Position numbers and translations under genes: made by a program. Below are positions 7,018 through 14,861 of a stretch of 20,187 bases of DNA, piece by piece. Within the stretch, counting starts at the first letter, position 1. Each line of letters opens with the position of its first letter. The notes under the pieces are model-generated. The model was not told where the DNA came from. It did not search any database and saw nothing but the letters and a program-made list of their open reading frames with translations. The stretch is from DASZVN01 sp035547055. Its GTDB lineage: Bacteria; Pseudomonadota; Alphaproteobacteria; Rhizobiales; Methylopilaceae. The DNA is taken from assembly GCA_035547055.1 (NCBI GenBank), contig DASZVN010000047.1, positions 1 to 20,187 of the forward strand, in the 5' to 3' direction.

Positions 7018-7308
7018 GTGATCAAATCGGAACTCGTGGCGAAGATTGCGGCGGCCAATCCGCATCTCTATCAGCGCGACGTCGAGAGCGTGGTGAATGC
7101 CATTCTCGACTCCATCACCGGCGCGCTCGCGCGCGGCGACCGCGTCGAGCTGCGCGGCTTCGGCGCCTTCGCGGTGAAGAGCCGCCCGGCGCGGCTCGGC
7201 CGCAATCCGCGCACCGGCGAAAGCGTGCCGGTGTGCGAGAAGATGGTGCCGATGTTCAAGAGCGGCAAAGAAATGCGTGAGCGCCTGAACCGCTCCGCCG
7301 CGGAATAG
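7018..7308 (+). CDS. ihfB: Integration host factor subunit beta
   Basis: IHF-beta pairs with IHF-alpha to bind and sharply bend specific DNA sites, assisting transcription, recombination and replication. The 96-residue protein is a full-length DNABII family member: an N-terminal helical dimerisation region (1-40) followed by the beta-arm region with GRNPRTGE at 61-68, whose Pro64 is the DNA-intercalating proline at the arm tip. The opening MIKSELV and the RNPRTGE arm favour IHF-beta over HU. The start is GTG with AAGGGGG at 7004-7010. It follows sppA by 42 nt, an arrangement I know from other alphaproteobacteria. Confidence 0.94.
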   Translation: MIKSELVAKIAAANPHLYQRDVESVVNAILDSITGALARGDRVELRGFGAFAVKSRPARLGRNPRTGESVPVCEKMVPMFKSGKEMRERLNRSAAE

Positions 7309-7368
7309 GCGCGCCGCGAGCATGATCTTGGCCGGCAGACGCGACGCTCTTCTCGGAACCACGCTCTG

Positions 7369-7686
7369 ATGCTGCGCCTCGCCGCCGGCCTCCTGTGGGG
7401 CGTCGCGGCGCTCGTCCTCGTGCTGTTTGCAGTCGCGAACCGCGGAACCGTGCCGGTGTCGATCGACCCATTTGCCGCCGACCCATCCTTGTCGGCGCGG
7501 CTGCCGCTGTTCCTCCTGCTGTTCGGCGCTGCCGCGCTCGGCATCGTGGTCGGCGGCTTCGCCGACCGGCTGCGCTCTCGCCGCCACGCCCGGGCGCTCC
7601 GCCAGGAGATCCGTCGCCGCGACGAGGAACTCGCCCGCCACCGCGCCGCCACGCCGCCCGCTCCCGGCCTGCCCGCGCCGCGATGA
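7369..7686 (+). CDS. LapA-domain (DUF1049) inner-membrane protein
   Basis: This 105-residue protein has the LipopolysaccharideAssembly-A (LapA, DUF1049) layout. A membrane helix at about 3-23 is followed by the conserved ANRGTVPVSIDP stretch (23-34), a second helix at about 46-65, and a basic, arginine-rich cytoplasmic tail (68-95) likely to form a short helix. In Escherichia coli LapA works with LapB in tuning LPS synthesis through FtsH and LpxC; whether that holds here is inferred only from the family. It lies 60 nt after ihfB on the same strand and ends the plus-strand cluster. No gene for LapB is in the window. Confidence 0.85.
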   Translation: MLRLAAGLLWGVAALVLVLFAVANRGTVPVSIDPFAADPSLSARLPLFLLLFGAAALGIVVGGFADRLRSRRHARALRQEIRRRDEELARHRAATPPAPGLPAPR

Positions 7687-7702
7687 GGCGGCGCGCACTC
7701 TT

Positions 7703-7759
7703 GTAGGGTGGGCATCGGCTTGCCGATGCCCACATCGTGGGCACGCGACGCGTCCCTAC
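7703..7759. repeat. Palindromic intergenic element between convergent operons
   Basis: The element is bounded by GTAGGG (7703-7708) and its complement CCCTAC (7754-7759). Inside is a perfect 12-bp palindromic stem, GTGGGCATCGGC/GCCGATGCCCAC at 7708-7733, with a TT centre. It sits between the converging lapA and livF ends and abuts the livF stop. Position and symmetry suit a bidirectional terminator or mRNA-stabilising hairpin. GGGTGGGCA-type elements recur in related alphaproteobacterial genomes, from memory. Confidence 0.75.
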
Positions 7760-7760
7760 T

Positions 7761-8513
7761 CTACGAAGTGGCTTCGAGCGTCTGGACCTTGTCGAGGCCG
7801 ATGGCGCGGTCGAGCACCTGGGGCTTCGCCTTCAGCTCCTCGGTGGTGCCGACGAAGACGGCGATGCCGCGCTCCAGCACGATGATCCGGGTTGCGAATT
7901 CCAGCACCACGTCGACGTGCTGCTCGACGAGGAGGCAGCCGACGCCGGTTTCGTCGGCGAGGCGGCGGATGGTGTCCATCAACTCGTCGCGGACCTGGGG
8001 CGCGAGGCCCTCCAACGGCTCGTCGAGGAGGAGGATCTTCGGCTGCGGCACCAGCGCCCGAGCAACTGCCAGCATCTGCTGTTCGCCGCCGGAAAGCTGG
8101 TTGCCATTGTTGCGGTGGCGCTCCTTGAGGCGCGGGAACAGGCGGTAGGCGAAATCGATCGCGGCCCGGTCGCCCTCGCGCCCGCGGGTCGCCGATTGCA
8201 GGTTCTCCTCGACCGTGAGCGACGGGAAGACGTCGCGGGTCTGCGGCACGTAGCCGAGGCCGGCGCGGGCGCGCCGGTAGGTCGCGAGGCGGCCGATGTC
8301 GGTGCCGCCGAGGCGGATCGTCCCCGACAGCCGCTCGGCCAGGCCCATGATGGTCGCGAGCGTCGTCGTCTTGCCGGCGCCGTTCCGCCCGATCAGGCCG
8401 ACCCGCTCGCCCTGCTTCAGCGAAAACGAGATGTTCTCGATGACCGAGGTGCCGGCATAGCCGGCCGTCACCTTGTCGAGGACGAGCTCAATGGACGACG
8501 TGTCGGTGCTCAT
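7761..8513 (-). CDS. livF: HAAT-family ABC transporter ATP-binding protein LivF
   Basis: This is one of the two ATPases that power a hydrophobic/branched-chain amino acid type (HAAT) importer. In the 250-residue form it shows Walker A GRNGAGKT (42-49), Q-loop Gln91, the signature LSGGEQQ (140-146), Walker B ILLLDEP (160-166) and the H-loop His199. GYVPQTRDVFPSLTVEENL (87-105) and the LSGGEQQMLA wording are LivF rather than LivG. I choose the ATG at 8513, which has GGGA at suitable distance, over the in-frame start 13 codons earlier; either way it overlaps the 3' end of livG, showing tight coupling. It is the last gene of the operon, and the palindromic element lies immediately after it. Confidence 0.93.
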   Translation of the reverse strand: MSTDTSSIELVLDKVTAGYAGTSVIENISFSLKQGERVGLIGRNGAGKTTTLATIMGLAERLSGTIRLGGTDIGRLATYRRARAGLGYVPQTRDVFPSLTVEENLQSATRGREGDRAAIDFAYRLFPRLKERHRNNGNQLSGGEQQMLAVARALVPQPKILLLDEPLEGLAPQVRDELMDTIRRLADETGVGCLLVEQHVDVVLEFATRIIVLERGIAVFVGTTEELKAKPQVLDRAIGLDKVQTLEATS

Positions 8514-9255
8514 CGTGTTCCCGGCCGAAATAGAGTTGCTTGACGCGACCATCGGCGGCGACCGCCTCGGGCGTGCCGACGGTCAGGACCGCGCCCGACG
8601 CCAGCACGATGATCTTGCGGGCGAAGCGGAAGACGAGGTCCATGTCGTGCTCGATCAGGAGCACGGCGAGGTCGGCCGGCAGCGCCGCCACCACCTCCAT
8701 GATCGCCTCGCTCTCGCCGCGCGGCACGCCGGCAGCCGGCTCATCGAGCAGCAGCACGCGCGGCTCCAGCGCCAGCGCCAGCGCGATCTCGAGCAGGCGC
8801 TGCTCGCCATAGGGCAGGTGGCGGACCTCGCGGCCGACGGCATGCTGGAGCCGGAGCGCCGTCAGGATGCGCTCGACCTGGGCCTCGACCGCGTCGGCGT
8901 CGGCGCGGGGCTGCACCACCCGGAGCGACTGGCGCCGCTGCTGGTGGATCGCGATGCGCAGATTGTCGCCGACGGTCTGGTCGCGGAACAGCCGGCTCAC
9001 CTGGAAGGTGCGGGCGATGCCGGCCTGCGCCCGCGCCGGCTGCGACAGGCGGGTCAGCGGCTTGCCGTCGAGCGAGATCGTGCCGGAGGACGGCTTGAGC
9101 GCGCCGGTGATGAGGTTGACGAGCGTGGTCTTGCCGGCGCCGTTCGGCCCGATCAGCGCGGTGCGGTCGCCGGCCGAGAGCGTGAAGGTCACGTCGGAGG
9201 CGACGACGAGGCCGCCGAAGTTCTTGCAGATGCCGTCGATCCGGAGCTCAGCCAC
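8488..9255 (-). CDS. livG: HAAT-family ABC transporter ATP-binding protein LivG
   Basis: This is the second ATPase of the importer. The 255-residue protein has Walker A GPNGAGKT (36-43), the ITG segment, the GIARTFQ Q-loop (79-85), the signature LPYGEQR (147-153; usual form LSYGEQR), Walker B VLLLDEP (167-173), and the H-loop in IEHDMDLV (His203). The 'PAAGVPRGES' segment after Walker B is close to the LivG-typical PAAGLNPxE. The start is GTG with GGAGGG six bases upstream; it overlaps the livM 3' end by 8 nt. The C-terminus is slightly unusual, ending in a His-rich, charged tail beyond the normal LYFG end. Confidence 0.93.
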   Translation of the reverse strand: MAELRIDGICKNFGGLVVASDVTFTLSAGDRTALIGPNGAGKTTLVNLITGALKPSSGTISLDGKPLTRLSQPARAQAGIARTFQVSRLFRDQTVGDNLRIAIHQQRRQSLRVVQPRADADAVEAQVERILTALRLQHAVGREVRHLPYGEQRLLEIALALALEPRVLLLDEPAAGVPRGESEAIMEVVAALPADLAVLLIEHDMDLVFRFARKIIVLASGAVLTVGTPEAVAADGRVKQLYFGREHDEHRHVVH

Positions 9256-10255
9256 GGGCCGCCCTCCGCTGCCTGAGCCACGCCGCCGGCTTGTCGACGA
9301 GGCTGATCAGCCCGCCCGGCAGCACCAGCACCGCGATGATCAGGAGGCCGCCGATGATGAACAGCCAGTGATAGGGGTTCACGTTCGAGGCGACGTGCTG
9401 GATCACCATGAAGACGACGGTGCCGATCAGCGCCCCGGGCAGCCGGGCGCTGCCGCCGACGATCAGCATCACGAGCGCGTCGCCCGAGGTCGAGAAGCTG
9501 AGGCTCGACAGGCCGACGACCTGCGCCACCTGGGCCGACAGCGCCCCGGCGAAGCCGGCGAACAGGCCGCCGATGGTGAACACGATCAGGAGGTGGCGAT
9601 AGACGTTGCAGCCGAGCGCCAGCATGCGCTCGCGGTCGGAATGGATGCCGCGCGAGGTCAGGCCAAAGGGCGATTCCACCACCTGGCGGATCAGGAAGTA
9701 GGAGATCACCAGCACGACCAGCGAATAGAAATAGGCGGTGTGGCTGTAGAGGTCGAACTGGAAGACGCCGAAGATCGGGTTGACCGCGACGCCCGAGAGG
9801 CCGTTGTCGCCGCCGGTGATGCCGCTCGCCTGGTTGGCGATCTCGTAGAGGATCTGGGCGACCGCGATCGTCAGCATGACGAAGGTAAGATGCTGGGTGC
9901 GGAGCAGGAGCGCGCCGGTGATCGCCGCCATCGCCGCGCCGGCGAGGCCCCCGATCAGGAGGCCGAGCAGCGGGTCCTGGTTGAAGTGGATCGCGAACAG
10001 CCCGGCGACATAGGCGCCGGTGCCCATATAGGCGGCGTGGCCGATGGTCGGGATGCCGGCCTGGCCGAGCACCAGCGACAGCGACAGCACGAACAGGGCG
10101 GTGATGACGATCTGCGCCAGGAAGGCGAGGTCGTCGGGAAACAGGAAGAACGCGGCGACGCCGACCACCGCCAGGATGATCTCGGGCAGGAACGGCACCG
10201 TCCGCCGGCCCGCGCGGGTGGCCTCGGCGGCGCGCCGCAGGGTGACCTCGGCCAT
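9248..10255 (-). CDS. livM: HAAT-family ABC transporter permease LivM
   Basis: This is an inner-membrane permease that forms a heterodimeric channel with LivH. The 335-residue protein has about nine to ten hydrophobic segments, the LivM-typical GIPTIGHAAY near the second helix, GGDNGLSG in the periplasmic part, and the cytoplasmic coupling loop around SDRERMLALG. The ATG at 10255 is favoured over the GTG at 10264: it has GGGAGGAG eight bases upstream, while for the GTG that sequence would be too close. With the ATG it starts one base after the livH stop. Charged residues at both ends are as usual for cytoplasmic termini. Confidence 0.92.
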   Translation of the reverse strand: MAEVTLRRAAEATRAGRRTVPFLPEIILAVVGVAAFFLFPDDLAFLAQIVITALFVLSLSLVLGQAGIPTIGHAAYMGTGAYVAGLFAIHFNQDPLLGLLIGGLAGAAMAAITGALLLRTQHLTFVMLTIAVAQILYEIANQASGITGGDNGLSGVAVNPIFGVFQFDLYSHTAYFYSLVVLVISYFLIRQVVESPFGLTSRGIHSDRERMLALGCNVYRHLLIVFTIGGLFAGFAGALSAQVAQVVGLSSLSFSTSGDALVMLIVGGSARLPGALIGTVVFMVIQHVASNVNPYHWLFIIGGLLIIAVLVLPGGLISLVDKPAAWLRQRRAARG

Positions 10256-10256
10256 C

Positions 10257-11120
10257 TCAGGCACTCCTCCCGAACAGTCCCTGCGGCCGGAGCGTCAGCA
10301 CCAGGAACATGGCGATGTAGAAGGCGACGGAGGCGAGGCTCGGCACCAGATAGATGGCGGCGGTGTTGACGAGCCCGAGCAGGAGCGCTGCGACGAACGA
10401 TCCGGTCACGGTGCCCATGCCGCCGACGGTCACGACCGCAAGCACCAGCACCAGATATTTCAGGGCATAGGTCGATTCCATCGGCATGATCTGGGCGCCG
10501 ATGATGCCGCCGAGGGCGGCGAGCCCGGCGCCGATGCCGAACGCCACCGAATAGAGCAGCGAGGTGTTGATGCCGACCGACTGGGCGATCGCCGAGTTGT
10601 CGACCGCGGCGCGGACGCGGATGCCGAACGAGGTGCGTTCGATCGCGAACCACAGGAGCCCGAGCACGACCAGCCCGGCGACGATGATGAAGATGCGGTA
10701 TTTCGGCATGGTGTGGTCGCCGATCGTGACCCAGCCGGTCAGCGCGTGCGGGATCTGCAGCGTCGTGATCGAGCTGCCGAACAACAGGTTCGCCGCCGCG
10801 ATGATGATGTAGATCATCCCGATCGACAGCAGCGCCTGGTCGAGCACGTGGCGGCCGTAGACGAGGCGCATCAGGTAGCGCTCGATCGGCACCGACACCA
10901 GCGCCACGACCACGGTCGCGATCGCGAGCCCGGCCGCGAACGACAGCCCGAGCCAGGCCATGATCGCCGCGGCGAAGAAGCCGCCCAGCATGGCGAAGCC
11001 GCCATGGGCCATGTTGACCACGCGCATCAGGCCCATGGTGATCGACAGCCCGATCGAGATGATGAACAGGATCATCCCGTAGGAGACGCCGTCGACCAGG
11101 ATCGAGATCAGAAGGTTCAT
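10257..11120 (-). CDS. livH: HAAT-family ABC transporter permease LivH
   Basis: This is the partner permease of LivM. The 287-residue protein has about eight hydrophobic segments and the LivH hallmarks: NLLISILVDGVSYGMI at the N-terminus, GLMRVVNMAHG (the first cytoplasmic or membrane re-entrant motif), and the coupling loop RTSFGIRVRAAVDN followed by AQSVGI. It ends LRPQGLFGRSA, and the LRPQGLFG wording is nearly invariant in the family. I start it at the ATG at 11120, with GGAAGAG upstream, because the 33 residues of a longer frame are not LivH-like. A stable stem-loop separates it from livK. Confidence 0.93.
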   Translation of the reverse strand: MNLLISILVDGVSYGMILFIISIGLSITMGLMRVVNMAHGGFAMLGGFFAAAIMAWLGLSFAAGLAIATVVVALVSVPIERYLMRLVYGRHVLDQALLSIGMIYIIIAAANLLFGSSITTLQIPHALTGWVTIGDHTMPKYRIFIIVAGLVVLGLLWFAIERTSFGIRVRAAVDNSAIAQSVGINTSLLYSVAFGIGAGLAALGGIIGAQIMPMESTYALKYLVLVLAVVTVGGMGTVTGSFVAALLLGLVNTAAIYLVPSLASVAFYIAMFLVLTLRPQGLFGRSA

Positions 11121-11258
11121 GCGCGCTCTTCCAGGATGCTCCGGCCACCGCGGAATGCTCTGCGCTGGTGGGACGGCGGAGCCAGCCATGCAAGCTGCAT
11201 CATCCGCCGCCGGAATCAAGGCGGGCGGGCGCCGCGGCGCCGCACCCGATCGAACCGG

Positions 11259-11283
11259 GCCGGGCGGCGAACGGCCGCCCGGC
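11259..11283 (-). promoter_or_regulatory. Stem-loop between livK and livH
   Basis: GCCGGGCGGC (11259-11268) and GCCGCCCGGC (11274-11283) form a perfect 10-bp GC stem with a 5-nt loop, about 11 nt after the livK stop, with no T tract. Such hairpins after the binding-protein gene commonly protect its mRNA and lower expression of the downstream permease genes; that role is inferred here. Confidence 0.6.
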
Positions 11284-11294
11284 GAGCGATTGCC

Positions 11295-12515
11295 TTACTT
11301 TATCGGCTGCGGCGCGTCGTCGGCGAGAGTCGGCACCGGCGTGCCGGGACGGCCGTAGTCGGGCTGCGCCGGGAACACGGCGAGCTCCTTGTTGTAGAGC
11401 TTGCCGTCCTTGTCCTTCTCGACCTTGCGGACATAGACGTTCTGGATCCAGTCGCGGGTCTTGGCGTCGATCTTCACCGGCCCGCGCGGGCTCTCGAAGC
11501 TGTAGCCCCTGGCCGCGGCCATCTCGGCCTCGACGTCGTTCTTGCCGTGGGTCGCCTCGATCATGTGGTAGATCACCTGCATCCCGTCATGCGAGGTGAC
11601 GTGGAAGGCGTTGTAGACGGCCTTGGGGTAGTACTTGGCCATCGCCGCCTTCCACTCCTCGTTCACCTTCGACTGGTGGTCCGAGGAGACGAACGAGATC
11701 GTGGTCAGGCCGAGCACGACGTCGCCGTAGTTCGGCAGATCGTTCTCCGCGGTCTCGCCCTGGCCGAGATAGGTCACGCCCGCATCGCGCAGGCCCGAGT
11801 TGTTGTAGGCGGTCAGGAACTGGAAGGTCGGCCCGCCGCCCGGCAGGAAGCCGAAGATCGCCTGCGGGCCCATGGTCTTGGCGCGCTGGATGTAGGGCAC
11901 GTAGTCGGTCGCCGACAGCGGCATCCGGATCTTGCCGATGACCTGGCCGCCGGCCTTGGTGAAGGTGTCGATGAAGGTCTTCTCGGCGTCCCACCCCGGG
12001 GCGTAGTCCTCGACCATCGTCACCATCTTCCGGAAGCCCTGTTTGTAGGCGTAGAGCGCTTCCGGCGCCGAGACCTGCGGCAGGGTGTAGGACACCCGCA
12101 GGAAATAAGGCGACTTGTCGATGATCGACGACGTGGCGGCGTTGAAGATGACGATCGGCACCTTGGCCTGGTTGGCGAAGGCGCCGAGCGCCAGCGCGTT
12201 CGGGCTGTAGGCGAGCCCGGCGAGGTACTGGCAGCCTTCCTTGACCACGAGTTCCTGCGCCAGCGCCTTGGCCTTCAGCGGATCCGGGCCGGGGAGGTCG
12301 CGCTCGATCACCTCGATCTTGTTGCCGTCGATGGTGTCGCCGTGCGTCTTCATGAACACGTCGACGCCCTGCCGCCAACTGATGCCGAACAGCGAGGTCG
12401 GTCCCGAGAAGGGCGCGATCAGCCCGATCTTGATGGTCTTGGCGGCCGCCGGGCCGGCCGCCAATAGGCCGGTGGCGGCGACGGCAAGCGCCGCCGTGCG
12501 AAGGCTGAAGCTCAT
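11295..12515 (-). CDS. livK: HAAT-family ABC transporter periplasmic substrate-binding protein
   Basis: This is a periplasmic receptor that delivers ligand to LivH/LivM. The 406-residue precursor has a Sec signal peptide (SLRTAALAVAATGLLAAGPAAA) with likely cleavage after Ala25, then a Peripla_BP_6 (Leu/Ile/Val-binding-like) fold beginning KTIKIGLIAPFSGP (26-39). The start has GGGAGG seven bases upstream. Ligand is not certain: homologues of this subfamily bind branched-chain amino acids, urea, amides or aromatic acids, and I cannot read specificity from the pocket. As first gene of the operon with its own hairpin it is probably the most strongly expressed. Confidence 0.9.
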   Translation of the reverse strand: MSFSLRTAALAVAATGLLAAGPAAAKTIKIGLIAPFSGPTSLFGISWRQGVDVFMKTHGDTIDGNKIEVIERDLPGPDPLKAKALAQELVVKEGCQYLAGLAYSPNALALGAFANQAKVPIVIFNAATSSIIDKSPYFLRVSYTLPQVSAPEALYAYKQGFRKMVTMVEDYAPGWDAEKTFIDTFTKAGGQVIGKIRMPLSATDYVPYIQRAKTMGPQAIFGFLPGGGPTFQFLTAYNNSGLRDAGVTYLGQGETAENDLPNYGDVVLGLTTISFVSSDHQSKVNEEWKAAMAKYYPKAVYNAFHVTSHDGMQVIYHMIEATHGKNDVEAEMAAARGYSFESPRGPVKIDAKTRDWIQNVYVRKVEKDKDGKLYNKELAVFPAQPDYGRPGTPVPTLADDAPQPIK

Positions 12516-12571
12516 GAATTATCCTCCCAGGATGGAGCGGGCAGCGCCTCTTTTGCTCCGTTTGGCGGTCG

Positions 12572-12599
12572 AGTTTACATGGCGGTCTCGGAGGGTCAA
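12572..12599 (-). promoter_or_regulatory. Sigma-70-type promoter of the liv operon
   Basis: On the minus strand, TTGACC (12594-12599) and TAAACT (12572-12577) are separated by 16 nt and lie about 56 nt upstream of the livK start. Both hexamers match the consensus in five of six and four of six positions. No operator was identified. Confidence 0.55.
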
Positions 12600-12626
12600 C
12601 CGGAGGCGCCCGCGGCTGTCCATCGC

Positions 12627-12646
12627 CGCCCCGGCGAGGCGGGGCG
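12627..12646 (-). terminator. Hairpin downstream of grpE
   Basis: CGCCCCG and CGGGGCG (7-bp stem, 6-nt loop) lie between grpE and the liv promoter. A smaller GCCCGC/GCGGGC hairpin precedes it close to the grpE stop. Neither has a strong T tract, so termination is plausible rather than shown. Confidence 0.35.
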
Positions 12647-12709
12647 CGCGAGTAGAGCGGTCAACATAACAGCGCCCGCGCGTGGCGGGCAACCGTCCAG
12701 CGGGGAGGA

Positions 12710-13261
12710 TCAGGCGGTCTTGTCGAGCCCCGCCGTCGGCTCTGCCGCGAGGCGCGGCCCGCCCCTCGAGACCGCGACCAGGGCCGGGCGCAGCACCCGC
12801 CCGGAGATGGTGTAGCCGGCCTGCATGACCTGGACGACCGTGCCGGCGGGGACGGAGGAATCCTCCATCTCCATCATGGCCTGGTGCAGGTTGGGATCGA
12901 ATCGCTCGCCCATCGGGTCGATGCGGACGATGCCGTGGCGCGCCATCGTGGTCTCGAACTCGCGTGCGGTGAGCTTGACGCCTTCGGTCAGCGTCCCGGC
13001 GTCGCCGGGCTGGCCGGCCTCGAGCGCGCGGTGGAGGTTGTCGGCGACGTTCAACAGGTCGCGAGCGAAGCTCGTCACCGCATAGGCGCGGGCGTCGGCG
13101 GCATCGCGCTCGGCGCGCTTGCGCGCGTTGTCGGCCTCGGCCAGGGCGCGCAGCACGCGGTCGCGCAGCTCGGCGTTCTCGGCCTGGAGGCGGGCCAGCT
13201 CGGCGTCGGGCGTCTCGGACGCGTCGTTCGACTCGGGGCGCGGGGCAGTCTCGTCCGTCAT
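12710..13261 (-). CDS. grpE: Nucleotide exchange factor GrpE (DnaK co-chaperone)
   Basis: GrpE is a dimeric cytoplasmic co-chaperone that releases ADP from DnaK. The 183-residue protein has an acidic disordered start, a long coiled-coil helix (about 19-62, with ARLQAENAELRDRVLRALAEADN), the helix-bundle segment FARDLLNVADNLHRAL (66-80), and the beta domain carrying MGERFDPNLHQAM (117-129) and the GY(T)ISGRVLRPALV signature (149-162). The start is the ATG at 13261 with AAGAGAG upstream; a 41-codon extension is possible in frame but crosses the promoter and dispersed repeat. Neither hrcA nor dnaK is adjacent, so it stands alone here. Confidence 0.96.
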   Translation of the reverse strand: MTDETAPRPESNDASETPDAELARLQAENAELRDRVLRALAEADNARKRAERDAADARAYAVTSFARDLLNVADNLHRALEAGQPGDAGTLTEGVKLTAREFETTMARHGIVRIDPMGERFDPNLHQAMMEMEDSSVPAGTVVQVMQAGYTISGRVLRPALVAVSRGGPRLAAEPTAGLDKTA

Positions 13262-13302
13262 GGCTCTCTTACGGGCAGGGCAATCCACAGGAGTTGCCCG
13301 CC

Positions 13303-13330
13303 ATATCGGCCCTGGGGCCCGAAAATCAAG
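13303..13330 (-). promoter_or_regulatory. Sigma-32-like (RpoH) promoter of grpE
   Basis: On the minus strand CTTGATT (13324-13330) and CCGATAT (13303-13309) are 14 nt apart, close to the heat-shock pattern CTTGAAA-N11-16-CCCATNT, and lie about 40 nt before the grpE start. RpoH control of grpE is well known, which supports the reading; no CIRCE element was seen. Confidence 0.55.
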
Positions 13331-13353
13331 CCACCCGGAGCAACAGCGTAACC

Positions 13354-13449
13354 CGTCGCTGCGAGGAGCGAAGCGACGAAGCAATCCAGGAGCGACAGGG
13401 GCGGCGTTCCGCGGCCTCTGGATTGTTTCGCCTCGCTCCCAATGATGCG
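13354..13449. repeat. REP/BIME-like dispersed inverted repeat, copy B
   Basis: This element has the same structure as copy A: a left arm with GCGAGGAGCGAAGCGACGAA and CAATCC, and a right arm GGATTGTTTCGCCTCGCTCCCAATGA. It fills the gap between the phaZ stop and the grpE promoter. The left arm is identical to copy A over its core (GCGAGGAGCGAAGCGACGAA), so it is a recent or conserved family member. Confidence 0.85.
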
Positions 13450-13459
13450 GCGGAGGCGT

Positions 13460-14767
13460 TCAGCCGGCCTCGGCCATGCGGATGAAATCGGCGATCCTGG
13501 GCAGGGTCTCGGCCTCGAAGCGGGCGCCGTTGAAGACGCCGTAATGGCCGACGCCGGGCTGGAGCCAGTGGCGGCGGCGCTCGGCCGGAATGCCGGTGCA
13601 GAGCCGGTGCGCCGCCTCGGTCTGCCCGACGCCCGAAATGTCGTCGCGCTCGCCCTCGACAGTCATGAGCGCGGTGCGCCGGATCGCCTCCGGGCGGACC
13701 GGGGTGCCGCGATGGGTCAGCTCGCCCTTGGGCAGGGCGTGGCGGATGAACACCTGGTCGACGGTCTGGAGATAGAACTCGGCGGTGAGGTCCATCACCG
13801 CCATGTACTCGTCGTAGAAGGCGCGGTGCTTGTCCGCGCTGTCGCCGTCGCCGGCCACGAGATTCTCGAAGAAGCGCCAGTGCGCTGTGATGTGGCGGTC
13901 GAGATTCATCGCGACGAAGCCGCCGAGCTGCAGGAAGCCGGGATAGACCAGCCGTCCGGCGCCGGGATGCGGCGGCGGCACCGGGGCGATGACGCGGCTC
14001 CTGAACCAGTCGAGCCCATGGGCCTCGGCATAGCGGTTGACCGCGGTCGGATTGATGCGGGTGTCGATCGGCCCGCCCATCAGGACCATCGAGCGGGGCG
14101 CCCGCGGATCGCCCGCGGCTTCGAGCAGGGCGGTGGCGGCCAGCACCGGCACCGCAGGCTGGCACACCGCCACCACATGGCAGTCGCCGCCGAAGCGGCC
14201 GAACAGCTCGACGAGATAGTCGACATAGTCGTCGAGGTCGAAGCGGCCGGCGGCGAGCGGGACGGTGCGGGCGTCGGCCCAATCGGTGACGTAGACGTCG
14301 TGGCCCGGCAGCAGCGCCGTCACGGTGCCCCGCACCAGCGTCGCGAAATGCCCGGACATCGGCGCGACGACCAGCACCTTCGGCTGGACCGCCGCGGCCG
14401 CCTTGCGGAAATGGAGCAGGCGGCAGAACGGCTGCTGCCACACCGCCTCCTCGGCGACCGCGACGGGACGGCCGTCGAGCGTGGTCGCGGTGATGCCGAA
14501 TGCGGGCTTGGCGTAGCGCCGGGTGGCGCGTTCGAACAGCTCGGCGCCGGCGACGGTCGAGCGGGCGAGGGGGGACGCCGCGAAGGGGTTCAGCGGGGCG
14601 CCGTAGAGGCGTCGGGTCGCCTCGGCGAGCAGCCGGGCCGGCTGCATCGCGGCGTGGAACAGCTCGTAGCCGAGATAGAGCGGCGAGGCGAGCGCCGCCG
14701 CATCGTCGGGCGGGGTGCCGAACTCGCCGATCGTGCCCGGCGTCCGCCCGAAAGCGTGTGCATCCAT
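13460..14767 (-). CDS. phaZ: Intracellular polyhydroxybutyrate depolymerase
   Basis: This enzyme mobilises stored PHB granules in the cytoplasm. The 435-residue protein lacks a signal peptide and matches the intracellular PHB depolymerase family (TIGR01849/PHB_depo_C) in full length. The catalytic Cys is in VVAVCQPAVP (Cys202), which replaces the serine lipase box in this family. The Asp is in GERDD (Asp375 or 376) and the His in PGVGHYGVFNG (His408). LVVAPMSGHF (132-141), VYVTDWADAR (158-167) and FRSRVIAPVPPPHPG (255-269) are further family blocks. The ATG at 14767 follows an in-frame GTG; AGAGG lies about ten bases upstream of it. It is a single gene between fsr and grpE, all on the same strand. 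Confidence 0.92.
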   Translation of the reverse strand: MDAHAFGRTPGTIGEFGTPPDDAAALASPLYLGYELFHAAMQPARLLAEATRRLYGAPLNPFAASPLARSTVAGAELFERATRRYAKPAFGITATTLDGRPVAVAEEAVWQQPFCRLLHFRKAAAAVQPKVLVVAPMSGHFATLVRGTVTALLPGHDVYVTDWADARTVPLAAGRFDLDDYVDYLVELFGRFGGDCHVVAVCQPAVPVLAATALLEAAGDPRAPRSMVLMGGPIDTRINPTAVNRYAEAHGLDWFRSRVIAPVPPPHPGAGRLVYPGFLQLGGFVAMNLDRHITAHWRFFENLVAGDGDSADKHRAFYDEYMAVMDLTAEFYLQTVDQVFIRHALPKGELTHRGTPVRPEAIRRTALMTVEGERDDISGVGQTEAAHRLCTGIPAERRRHWLQPGVGHYGVFNGARFEAETLPRIADFIRMAEAG

Positions 14768-14861
14768 CACGCGGGAGCCTCTGCCGCCATCGCTGAGGCG
14801 TCAAGGATATTTTGCAGGTGCTAACAACCCGTGTCGCAATGCGCTCGGCCGGTCGCCGCGC

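Noticed and set aside
10044..12467. Long plus-strand open frame opposite the liv genes
   Set aside because: Its Arg/Asp/His-rich low-complexity sequence has no family resemblance, and it covers three recognised minus-strand genes and their junctions.
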